NCBI GenBank assembly: GCA_002405805.1
Contig: DHMN01000058.1
Span: forward strand, 1-22,062
DNA: 22,062 bases
Direction: 5' to 3'
From: Cyanobacteria bacterium UBA4641
GTDB taxonomy: Bacteria > Cyanobacteriota > Vampirovibrionia > Gastranaerophilales > Gastranaerophilaceae
The notes under the pieces were generated by a model. It worked only from the letters and a program-made list of their open reading frames with translations. It did no database searches and was not told where the DNA came from. The translations under genes and the position numbers were made by a program. This document shows, piece after piece, positions 7,648 through 14,259 of this stretch. Every line of letters begins with the position of its first letter. Within the stretch, counting starts at the first letter, position 1.

Positions 7648-8967
7648 TTCGTTTGAATCTTTTACAGCCAAAGCAGAAATCACTGCAACATAAGTCCAGA
7701 ACATAAATTGCAACTGCGGTCTGAAAAAGATTGTGTCGACTAATCCATGAAACATCACTGCCCAAATTGAAATAACTGACGCGCTTACCAATATAATTTT
7801 TTCATTGTCTGTTGAGTTTAAGATGAACTTAACTGCATCTTTTGACAATGTGAATAAAAATCCTAAAAATGCAATCAATGCAAAAATGCCGCTTTCGACT
7901 GCAGTTTCAAGATAAATATTATAAGCACTCAAAGCATCAAAACCTGTTTTCATATATAAGCCGTAAATTTCACGGAAATTCTTATTGCCGACCCCAATAC
8001 CAAGCAGCCAGTTATCTTTGAACATTTGAACCGCTGAATGATAAACATTGAATCTGAAAGAATTTGACGAATCATTACGCATTGCAAAAATTGATAAAAA
8101 TCTCAATCTTAGTGCGCTGACAAAGGTCATTGCCATAACAAATACCCCTACGACTCCGCCAATGAATGAAATATATAATTTTTTGTAAGTTTTCCAAAAG
8201 AATTTTGCAGAAAGCAAAAATACGCATCCGATAATAAGCATCAATGCCAAATACGCACCTCTGCATCCTGTTTGAAAAATTGTATAAATACTTACCAATG
8301 TACAAGCAACTGAACAAATCGCAAGTTTAAAAGATTTTTTATTAAGGAAATAAAATACAGAACCTAAAATTGCAGGGAATCCGCAAACCAAATAACCACC
8401 AAACAAGTTTGGATTAAGTGGTTTTAAAGTTCCGTAAACTCGAGACAAAACATCTTCAGGATTCAATCTTGAAGTATCTTGCCAAGTAGAAATTTCATCC
8501 AAATGTAAGAAACTTTGCATAAAGCCGATAACTGATTCAGCCATCGTACATAAAGCAATTGCGCCAAGCATCCATACAGCCTGATTTTTATGAGCTTTCA
8601 AATATTGTGCGGTTGAAAAATAAAATCCGACATACACAAAAGTTTTGAAAAAGCCTTTCAAACTCAATTCAAAAAGAGTTGAGCCAAACAAGCTGATTAC
8701 AACAATCATAAAATATGCGACAAGCCAAATTTCAAAATGCCTGAAATCGATTCTTTCGTTAGGCTTAGTCAACATTTTGACAATTGTCAAAAACATAACA
8801 ATTAGAGCAAAGAACCCTATTGAATCTGAGCTCATAAATGTTGAGCCGACAAATGTCAGCAAAATAAACGGCAGAATTACGCCGTCAATATTTTGCAAAA
8901 ATAAACTGTTTTCGTATAAATAACTTAATTTGTCTTGAGAAAATTTAAAAATCTTATTGAACATCAT
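7639..8967 (-). CDS. O-antigen ligase/polymerase-like membrane protein
   Basis: A 442-aa integral membrane protein of the O-antigen ligase (WaaL/Wzy_C) superfamily, with about a dozen hydrophobic segments. Family features seen are QTGCRGAYLAL (transmembrane segment plus conserved Arg), then LGIGVGNKNFREIYG, and a large outer loop ending in SAYNIYLETAVESGIF, which replaces the usual HNxYLxxxxExG; the His is Tyr here. Such proteins join polysaccharide to a lipid carrier or lipid A core on the outer face of the inner membrane. Ligase, polymerase and other glycan transferases of this fold cannot be separated by sequence. The start overlaps the end of the DUF4330 gene by 14 bases, and a heptose kinase lies upstream, so an envelope-glycan role fits. 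Confidence 0.82.
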   Translation of the reverse strand: MMFNKIFKFSQDKLSYLYENSLFLQNIDGVILPFILLTFVGSTFMSSDSIGFFALIVMFLTIVKMLTKPNERIDFRHFEIWLVAYFMIVVISLFGSTLFELSLKGFFKTFVYVGFYFSTAQYLKAHKNQAVWMLGAIALCTMAESVIGFMQSFLHLDEISTWQDTSRLNPEDVLSRVYGTLKPLNPNLFGGYLVCGFPAILGSVFYFLNKKSFKLAICSVACTLVSIYTIFQTGCRGAYLALMLIIGCVFLLSAKFFWKTYKKLYISFIGGVVGVFVMAMTFVSALRLRFLSIFAMRNDSSNSFRFNVYHSAVQMFKDNWLLGIGVGNKNFREIYGLYMKTGFDALSAYNIYLETAVESGIFALIAFLGFLFTLSKDAVKFILNSTDNEKIILVSASVISIWAVMFHGLVDTIFFRPQLQFMFWTYVAVISALAVKDSNELA

Positions 8968-9523
8968 CTGTAGTATTCATATCTTTATTCAAAGCTTCAT
9001 CTTCAACTGCATCAATTACTTTGATATCTGATACAGAACCGGTAAATTTGTAATCAGGGCCTTCCAATGTAATAGGCAAACCTAATTTGATTTTGTTACC
9101 GCCAACAACAGCTCCGTCTTTTGTAATTTTAGCTTTGTCAGTCAAAGTAACAACTACATCGTACAAGTCAGGTTGAGAAGCGTCTTCAACAACGATTACA
9201 ACTTTTTTAGAGTTTAAAGTAGGTATAACAATTTTTCTTCTGTCAGCCTTAACATCAACAATATCCAAATCTGAATAAGGAACATTTCTGATACTGATAA
9301 AAGTTTTTTCGCCCTTTTTAATTGGGATTTCGCTACCAGAGAAAGTTACCCCTCTCATATAAACTTTAAACACAATGTTTGAAGTAGCCTCAATTTGTTT
9401 ATCGGCAGTTTGTCTAAAGCCTTTGTAAGTCACAAAACCTACCCCTAAAGCTATAACAACGCAAGCCAAAATAATAAAATCTACAATTCGGAATTTTTTA
9501 AAAAATTCTTTTAAATTATTCAT
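8954..9523 (-). CDS. DUF4330-like single-pass membrane protein
   Basis: A 189-aa protein with a short cytoplasmic N-terminus, one membrane helix (about residues 13-32, IVDFIILACVVIALGVGFVT) and a beta-rich remainder predicted to be outside the membrane. The C-terminal pattern GGNKIKLGLPITLEGPDYKF followed by a Gly and a Val-Ser-Asp is what I know from DUF4330 proteins, found in Cyanobacteria and Firmicutes. The biochemical role is unknown. AAGGAG stands 8 bases before the ATG. It lies 15 bases after the kinase gene and overlaps the ligase-like gene, so it probably assists envelope glycan assembly or export (inference from context). Confidence 0.78.
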   Translation of the reverse strand: MNNLKEFFKKFRIVDFIILACVVIALGVGFVTYKGFRQTADKQIEATSNIVFKVYMRGVTFSGSEIPIKKGEKTFISIRNVPYSDLDIVDVKADRRKIVIPTLNSKKVVIVVEDASQPDLYDVVVTLTDKAKITKDGAVVGGNKIKLGLPITLEGPDYKFTGSVSDIKVIDAVEDEALNKDMNTTDDVQ

Positions 9524-9538
9524 AAAAAAGTCTCCTTC

Positions 9539-10549
9539 TTATATCTTTATACTCTGAACGGCATCCAAGAGTTCTTCTACAGTTGTTGTCGCACAACCGA
9601 ATTGACGAACAACAAGACTCGCTGCAACATTACCAATCAATGCAGAATACACTGAATCTAACCCTGCTGCTAATGCCAAAGAATAAACTGCTGTAACGGT
9701 ATCACCTGCACCTGTTACATCAAAAACTTCTGATTTATTAAATACAGGGATTTTTGTGTAATCGTTGTTTGGTTTTGCCACAAACATACCATCAGCACCG
9801 CAAGTGATTAAAACAGATTTTGCATTAGTATCTTTTAACAAAATTTCGCCTGCTTTTTTCAAATCATCTTCTGATTCGATTTTAAAACCAACGGATTTTT
9901 CTGTATCAGGCAAATTCGGAGTCATTGAAGTTACGTTTTTATAACTACCCAAATCTCTTTGAGCATCAACGACAACGACTTTCCCTAACTTATTTGCATA
10001 ATCTGTTGTGAATTTAATAATTTTATCTGTCAAAGTTCCGATATGATAATTTGATAAAATAACCGCATCATAATCAGGTAGAACTTTTTCAATATTTTTA
10101 ATAACTTTTTCTTCTGTTTCCGGAGATATAGGACCTTTTGATTGTCTGTCAACACGCACAATTTGTTGAGTGATAGACGTTGTAATCGCGCCTGAAATTC
10201 TTGTTTTTACAATTGTTTTACGTGATTTATCTTTAACAATTTTAGAGCAATCAATATTAGCTTTTTCAAATGTATCAAACAACAATTCTGAATAATAATC
10301 ATCACCGGAAACACCGATAACACCGACTTTTCCATCATTTAAGGTTGCAACGTTATGTGCAGCGTTTGACGCACCGCCCAAAATCAATTTTGTCTTAGTG
10401 TGCTGCAAAATCAAAACAGGAGCCTCACGTGAAATACGTTCAGCATCACCGTAAATCATTTCATCTAAAGCCAAATCACCAACGACCAAAACTCTTGGTG
10501 TTACAAGCTTTTTAATACCAACAATAACTTTTTGTCTATCTATATTCAT
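9539..10549 (-). CDS. rfaE1: PfkB-family sugar kinase, heptose-7-phosphate kinase type
   Basis: A ribokinase/PfkB-fold kinase of ~336 aa, most like the kinase half of HldE (RfaE), which phosphorylates D-glycero-beta-D-manno-heptose 7-phosphate on the route to ADP-heptose for LPS core. Seen are VLVVGDLALDEMIYG, ERISREAPVLIL (close to the 'RISPEAPVPV' signature), GGASNAAHN, and the C-terminal signature VFDVTGAGDT with the catalytic Asp. The nucleotidyltransferase half of bifunctional HldE is absent. The frame opens to 10621, but the extra 24 residues are not kinase-like and would begin upstream of the promoter, so the ATG at 10549 is chosen. It is the first gene of the envelope operon. Another PfkB sugar specificity cannot be excluded. 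Confidence 0.82.
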   Translation of the reverse strand: MNIDRQKVIVGIKKLVTPRVLVVGDLALDEMIYGDAERISREAPVLILQHTKTKLILGGASNAAHNVATLNDGKVGVIGVSGDDYYSELLFDTFEKANIDCSKIVKDKSRKTIVKTRISGAITTSITQQIVRVDRQSKGPISPETEEKVIKNIEKVLPDYDAVILSNYHIGTLTDKIIKFTTDYANKLGKVVVVDAQRDLGSYKNVTSMTPNLPDTEKSVGFKIESEDDLKKAGEILLKDTNAKSVLITCGADGMFVAKPNNDYTKIPVFNKSEVFDVTGAGDTVTAVYSLALAAGLDSVYSALIGNVAASLVVRQFGCATTTVEELLDAVQSIKI

Positions 10550-10581
10550 AAAAAACCAACTTCTTATTTTATTACATTGAA

Positions 10582-10610
10582 ATTCTAGCACAAACAAAAT
10601 CTTGGGTAAA
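10582..10610 (-). promoter_or_regulatory. Promoter of the envelope operon
   Basis: On the - strand, TTTACC (10605-10610), 17 bases, then TAGAAT (10582-10587) preceded by TGC, an extended -10 box. The RNA would start near 10575, about 26 bases before the kinase ATG, which supports the shorter start. Confidence 0.65.
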
Positions 10611-10658
10611 ATTAAGCCCATTGCACTCTGTTAAGTTTTGTAAATTTGAGAGGTCAAA

Positions 10659-10703
10659 TTTAGCAATTTTTCAAATTGAGAATACTTTATATAAATATAT
10701 AAA
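10659..10703 (+). promoter_or_regulatory. Shared two-part promoter element, site 2
   Basis: TTTAGCAATT (10659-10668), 13 bases, ATACTTTATATA (10682-10693). The second part extends into a perfect palindrome CTTTATATA-AA-TATATAAAG (10685-10704). It points rightward at a terminator with no open frame between. Confidence 0.55.
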
Positions 10704-10704
10704 G

Positions 10705-10758
10705 CTCTCTCTTCTTATTTAAACGGATAGGCCTTGGTATTAACAAGGTCTTTTTTTT
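10705..10758 (+). ncRNA. Candidate small RNA of ~50-65 nt
   Basis: A + strand promoter-like element ends at about 10703 and a strong intrinsic terminator ends at 10758. Between them is no start codon, no ribosome site and no tRNA fold. The flanking genes both run on the - strand (kinase moving away, gcvPA ending at 10776), so neither explains a + strand terminator. The body is pyrimidine-rich (CTCTCTCTTCTT) before the hairpin, which could base-pair with purine-rich ribosome sites. The exact start is a guess from the promoter position. It could instead be the relic of a deleted gene. Confidence 0.4.
10730..10758 (+). terminator. Strong + strand intrinsic terminator without a gene
   Basis: GGCCTTG (10730-10736) pairs with CAAGGTC (10744-10750), with one G-U pair and a 7-base loop, followed by eight T (10751-10758). 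The T-run lies on the + strand only, so it does not terminate gcvPA, which runs the other way. Confidence 0.8.
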
Positions 10759-10775
10759 ATGCTTAATTCACCAAT

Positions 10776-12023
10776 CTAAGCTATGGCATTAACGTAGTTT
10801 TCGATTTCGTCTTCACTGTTCATTTCTGTAGTCGCAACAAGAATTTTATTATCATCAAGCTTTATTCCGCCTAAAATTTTGTGTTCCTTTAATTTCGCCA
10901 AGAATTTATCAGAGTTTTCAACTTCAATAACAAATTCGTTAAAGAAATTCACTGTTAAAACTTTTACTCCTTTAGCCTTCAATTTGTCAGCTAAAGTATG
11001 AGCGTTTTTCGCAGACAAATATCCTGCTTGCTTAAAGCCTTTTTCACCCATTACAGACAGGTACAAAGTTGAACAAAGTCCGACCAAAGCTTGATTTGAG
11101 CAAATATTACTTGTAGCTTTTTCTCTTTTAATATGTTGTTCTCTTGTTTGAATAGTCAAACAAAAAGCTTGTTTACCATCTTTGTCAACCGTTCTGCCGG
11201 CAAGTCTCCCTGGGAGTTGTCTCATAAATTTTTCACGACAAGCCATAAATCCTGCAGTAGGTCCGCCAAAATTCATAGGGATTCCAAGAGCCTGAATATC
11301 TCCGACAACAATATCTGCACCGTATTCTGACGGTGGTTTTAAAATTGATAAAGTTGATGGGTCTGTGCATACAACAAGCAAACAATCTACAGCGCTTGGA
11401 GTTAAGATTTCACCATAATAATTTGGAGTTTGAACCAATACACAAGCATAATCTTTTGTATCTGTCGGAATTTCGTCCACAAAATCAATATTTATAGATT
11501 GAGAATAAGTATATGTCTTGATTATCTTGATATACTCAGGATTTAGAGAGTTTAGTACACAAACCTTGTCTCTTTTAGAAATTCTGCAAGCCATAAGAAT
11601 AGCTTCAGCACAAGCTGTACCTGCATCATAAACAGTAGCATTAGCAATATCCATGCCTGTTAAGCGACAAATCATTGTCTGAAATTCATACATAACCTGC
11701 AATGTGCCTTGCGAAATTTCAGGTTGATAAGGAGTATAAGCCGTATTAAACTCAAACCTGTTTGCAACTTGAGCAATACATGCCGGTACAAATTTGTTAT
11801 AAATTCCACCGCCTAAAAATGTAGCATAGTCAGATTGGTTATCTTTTGCTAATCTTTTAACCTGCTTTTGAGTTTCCATTTCACTCAACCCTTCAGGAAG
11901 GTCAAGAGATGCCATCCTTACACTTTGTGGAATCTGTTTAAACAAATCTTCAACAGAATTTACGCCAATGCTCTCGCACATTTCTTGTTTTGTTTTTTCG
12001 TCGTGTACCAAAAAGTTTTTCAT
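10776..12023 (-). CDS. gcvPA: Glycine decarboxylase P-protein subunit 1
   Basis: Subunit 1 of the two-subunit P-protein of the glycine cleavage system, which decarboxylates glycine and passes the aminomethyl group to lipoylated GcvH. At 415 aa it is a little shorter than the usual ~440-450. It carries FLGGGIYNKFVPACI, NTAYTPYQPEISQGTLQVMY and NATVYDAGTACAEAILMACR, all characteristic. The PLP-binding lysine of the split enzyme sits on subunit 2 (GcvPB), which is not next to this gene: downstream is non-coding DNA and then a kinase gene with its own promoter. It begins 2 bases after the gcvH stop, so it is translated from the gcvT-gcvH-gcvPA RNA. Confidence 0.95.
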   Translation of the reverse strand: MKNFLVHDEKTKQEMCESIGVNSVEDLFKQIPQSVRMASLDLPEGLSEMETQKQVKRLAKDNQSDYATFLGGGIYNKFVPACIAQVANRFEFNTAYTPYQPEISQGTLQVMYEFQTMICRLTGMDIANATVYDAGTACAEAILMACRISKRDKVCVLNSLNPEYIKIIKTYTYSQSINIDFVDEIPTDTKDYACVLVQTPNYYGEILTPSAVDCLLVVCTDPSTLSILKPPSEYGADIVVGDIQALGIPMNFGGPTAGFMACREKFMRQLPGRLAGRTVDKDGKQAFCLTIQTREQHIKREKATSNICSNQALVGLCSTLYLSVMGEKGFKQAGYLSAKNAHTLADKLKAKGVKVLTVNFFNEFVIEVENSDKFLAKLKEHKILGGIKLDDNKILVATTEMNSEDEIENYVNAIA

Positions 12024-12025
12024 AA

Positions 12026-12406
12026 TTATTCCAATTCTTCTTTATAATCTGCGTATGACATCAAATCTTTAAATTCATCTTCTGATGCGTTTGATTCAAC
12101 TTTTACTAACCAACCGCCTTCATAGCAATCTTCGTTCAATTTTTCAGGAGCATCAACCAATTCACTATTGATTTCAACAATTTTTCCACTGATTGGCATA
12201 TAAATTTCAGAAGCAGCTTTTACAGATTCGATATTTGCAAATGTATCTTCTTTTTTAAATTCATCACCAACTTCCGGCAATTCTAAAAACACGATATCAC
12301 CAAGTTGTTCAATTGCATAATCAGTCAAACCGATTACATATTTGTCGCCTTCTTTTACAATATATTCATGTGATTTTGAACATAACATTTCTTCTTTAAA
12401 ACCCAT
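12026..12406 (-). CDS. gcvH: Glycine cleavage system H protein
   Basis: The lipoyl carrier that shuttles the aminomethyl group between P- and T-proteins. The 126-aa length is standard. The N-terminal SHEY..., GLTDYAIEQLGDIVFLELPE and the lipoylation site ESVKAASE, with Lys63, are intact, as is the C-terminal EGGWLVKV. AAAGGAG lies 8 bases upstream of the ATG. It is the middle gene of the gcvT-gcvH-gcvPA operon. Confidence 0.97.
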   Translation of the reverse strand: MGFKEEMLCSKSHEYIVKEGDKYVIGLTDYAIEQLGDIVFLELPEVGDEFKKEDTFANIESVKAASEIYMPISGKIVEINSELVDAPEKLNEDCYEGGWLVKVESNASEDEFKDLMSYADYKEELE

Positions 12407-12442
12407 TTATATTCTCCTTTTCATAATTCGTTTTTATTTGTT

Positions 12443-13543
12443 CTACACTCTGTTTCTTTTTTCGATAAACGGACGTTTAACAATTTCTGCATCGTGCAGT
12501 TTTTCTCTTATCATAACTTGAACTTTTGCACCTGTGCAAATTTCTTTGTCATTTTTTACATAACCGAGCGCAATGTTTTTACCTGTACTTGGAGAAACAC
12601 AACCGCTTGTAACATGTCCGACTTTTTCGCCTTTAAAATAAATATCATAACCGTGTCTTGCGATATTTCTATCTAACATAACAAGTCCGACCAAACGTTT
12701 TGAAACACCGTTTGCAACTTGGCTCATAATAATTTCTTTGCCGTTGTAATTAGCTTGTTTGTCTTTTGGTACAGACCAAGATAAACCTGCCTCAATCGGA
12801 GTTGTGTTTTCGTCCAAATCGTTACCGTATAAGTGTAAAGCTGCCTCAAGTCTCAAAGTATCACGAGCACCGAGTCCGATTGGCTTAATTCCGTATTCTT
12901 GTCCTTCTTCTAATATTTTATCCCATAAATATTCAGAATATTCATTTTCTACAAGAAGTTCAAATCCGTCTTCTCCTGTATACCCTGTTCTTGATGCCAG
13001 TAATCTGATACCTTCAATAATTGCAGGTTTTATTGTGAAAGATTTTTGGTTTTCTATGTTATAACCCATTTTTCGCATCAAATCTATTGCTCTTGGACCT
13101 TGAACGGCAAGCAATGAATAATTGTGTGATTGGTTATCGATTTTCACATTCATTCCGCGTTTATTACGCACAATCCAGTTTAAATCTTCATCAATACGAG
13201 AGGCATTACAAATTACCAAATAATATTCAATCCCTAATTTGTAAATAATAAGGTCATCAATAAGTCCGCCGTTTTTGTTTGGCAATTGGCAATATACAGC
13301 TTTTTCATAATCAAGTTTTTCAATATTTTGAGGAACAATTTTATTTAAAAATGCAGTTGCATCTTTTCCTGAAACAAAAACTTCACCCATGTGAGAAACA
13401 TCAAACAAGCCGACTTTTTCCCTAACGGTTTTGTGTTCTTCAATGATTGATGAATATTGAACAGGCATGTGCCAACCTGCAAAATCAACCATTTTAGCTC
13501 CTAATGCTACGTGTTTATCATGTAAGTATGTTTCTTTAACCAT
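12443..13543 (-). CDS. gcvT: Glycine cleavage system T protein (aminomethyltransferase)
   Basis: GcvT transfers the methylene group from aminomethyl-lipoyl-GcvH to tetrahydrofolate and releases ammonia. Family features are FAGWHMPVQYSS, FDVSHMGEV, LDYEKAVYCQLPNKNGGLIDD (folate-site region), ALQGPRA-like LAVQGPRAIDL, GYTGEDGFE and LGARDTLRLEAALHLYGND. From ATG 13543 it is 366 aa, the normal length. An in-frame ATG at 13579 exists, but GAGGGGG stands 5 bases before 13543 and the operon promoter overlaps the longer start. It is the first gene of the operon. No glycine riboswitch is seen in the 77-base gap upstream. Confidence 0.96.
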   Translation of the reverse strand: MVKETYLHDKHVALGAKMVDFAGWHMPVQYSSIIEEHKTVREKVGLFDVSHMGEVFVSGKDATAFLNKIVPQNIEKLDYEKAVYCQLPNKNGGLIDDLIIYKLGIEYYLVICNASRIDEDLNWIVRNKRGMNVKIDNQSHNYSLLAVQGPRAIDLMRKMGYNIENQKSFTIKPAIIEGIRLLASRTGYTGEDGFELLVENEYSEYLWDKILEEGQEYGIKPIGLGARDTLRLEAALHLYGNDLDENTTPIEAGLSWSVPKDKQANYNGKEIIMSQVANGVSKRLVGLVMLDRNIARHGYDIYFKGEKVGHVTSGCVSPSTGKNIALGYVKNDKEICTGAKVQVMIREKLHDAEIVKRPFIEKRNRV

Positions 13544-13568
13544 ATTATCCCCCTCAAAACTTATATTA

Positions 13569-13597
13569 ATTGTGCCCATAATTTAGCAATTTGTCAA
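13569..13597 (-). promoter_or_regulatory. Promoter of the gcv operon
   Basis: On the - strand, a perfect TTGACA (13592-13597), 17 bases, then CACAAT (13569-13574), directly before gcvT. The spacer contains AATTGCTAAATT, the reverse complement of the TTTAGCAATT half-element seen in the shared promoter class. Confidence 0.65.
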
Positions 13598-13620
13598 TGC
13601 TTTATTTAGATACGTAACAC

Positions 13621-14259
13621 TTAGGAACGAGTGCAAATTTTTGAATACTCACATCTTTGGCAATTTTGTAATTTGCAAGGAAAAACGGTATCTGAATTTA
13701 TCTTGTCGCAAATTTCAAGCACTCTTTTGGTATATTCGGATTTTGCAGTGTCATTGAACGGAATGACATAGTTTTTCTTATCTTTTAAATTTATATAAAC
13801 AAAAGCTAGTCCGTTGTATTTTTTCAAATGCGCATCCATTGAAAGCAAATACACCATTGTTTGATAATCAAATTCAGGAGTTTTAGGGATTGAACCTGTT
13901 TTATAATCTAATATATAAAAACTGTTTTCATCAAATACAACAGCATCCAATCTACCGCCAACCCAATAATCACCAACTTTGCAAGACAATTGATATTCTG
14001 AATTATAATAATCTTTTTGGACAAATTGATTACCTAAAAGCAAATTCCAAACTTCTTTTTCTTCTTGAGTTAAAGCGATTTCAATTCGCGAAATGTTCAC
14101 CCCCTGCAAAAAATAATTCGCAAGTGCGTGGATTTTCTTACCTTTTTCAAAAGGGGTTGAAGATAGCGGAACATTTACATTTTCGACATACCGAAAATAG
14201 TATTTTTTAGGACATTGCTCATAAGTTTTTAACATATTTGGCGAAAAACTATTTGGCAT
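13621..14259 (-). CDS. PD-(D/E)XK nuclease, RecB/Cas4-like with Fe-S cluster
   Basis: A 212-aa stand-alone nuclease domain of the RecB/AddB/Cas4 type. The order of motifs is FSPNMLKTYEQCPKKYYFRY with C16, GKKIH with H44, GGRLDAVVFD with D105, YILDYKTG with D118 and K120, and QTMVYLL with Q133 and Y137. All metal-binding residues are present. The C-terminus has C200-xx-C203-x5-C209, which with C16 makes the four-cysteine iron-sulphur cluster known from AddB and Cas4. The start overlaps the stop of the helicase gene by 11 bases, so the two are co-translated and probably act as one helicase-nuclease for double-strand break repair. No cas genes are nearby, which argues against a CRISPR role. Confidence 0.88.
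   Translation of the reverse strand: MPNSFSPNMLKTYEQCPKKYYFRYVENVNVPLSSTPFEKGKKIHALANYFLQGVNISRIEIALTQEEKEVWNLLLGNQFVQKDYYNSEYQLSCKVGDYWVGGRLDAVVFDENSFYILDYKTGSIPKTPEFDYQTMVYLLSMDAHLKKYNGLAFVYINLKDKKNYVIPFNDTAKSEYTKRVLEICDKINSDTVFPCKLQNCQRCEYSKICTRS

Noticed and set aside
10550..10621. 24-residue N-terminal extension of the heptose-type kinase
   Set aside because: It spans the promoter (10582-10610) and has no similarity to PfkB kinases.
13582..13612. Possible fourth copy of the shared promoter element (TTTAGCAATT, then ATGCTTTATTTAGATA)
   Set aside because: The gap is 5 bases rather than 13, the second part has three mismatches, and on the + strand it would fire into the 3' end of a gene on the opposite strand. 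The better reading is the TTGACA/CACAAT promoter of gcvT on the - strand.
13544..13620. Glycine riboswitch before gcvT
   Set aside because: Only 77 bases separate the genes and most are used by a promoter; no glycine aptamer core is seen.
13621..14259. Cas4 of a CRISPR system
   Set aside because: The nuclease motifs and Fe-S cysteines are Cas4-like, but there is no repeat array and no cas1/cas2, and the gene overlaps a helicase as in AddAB-type repair.
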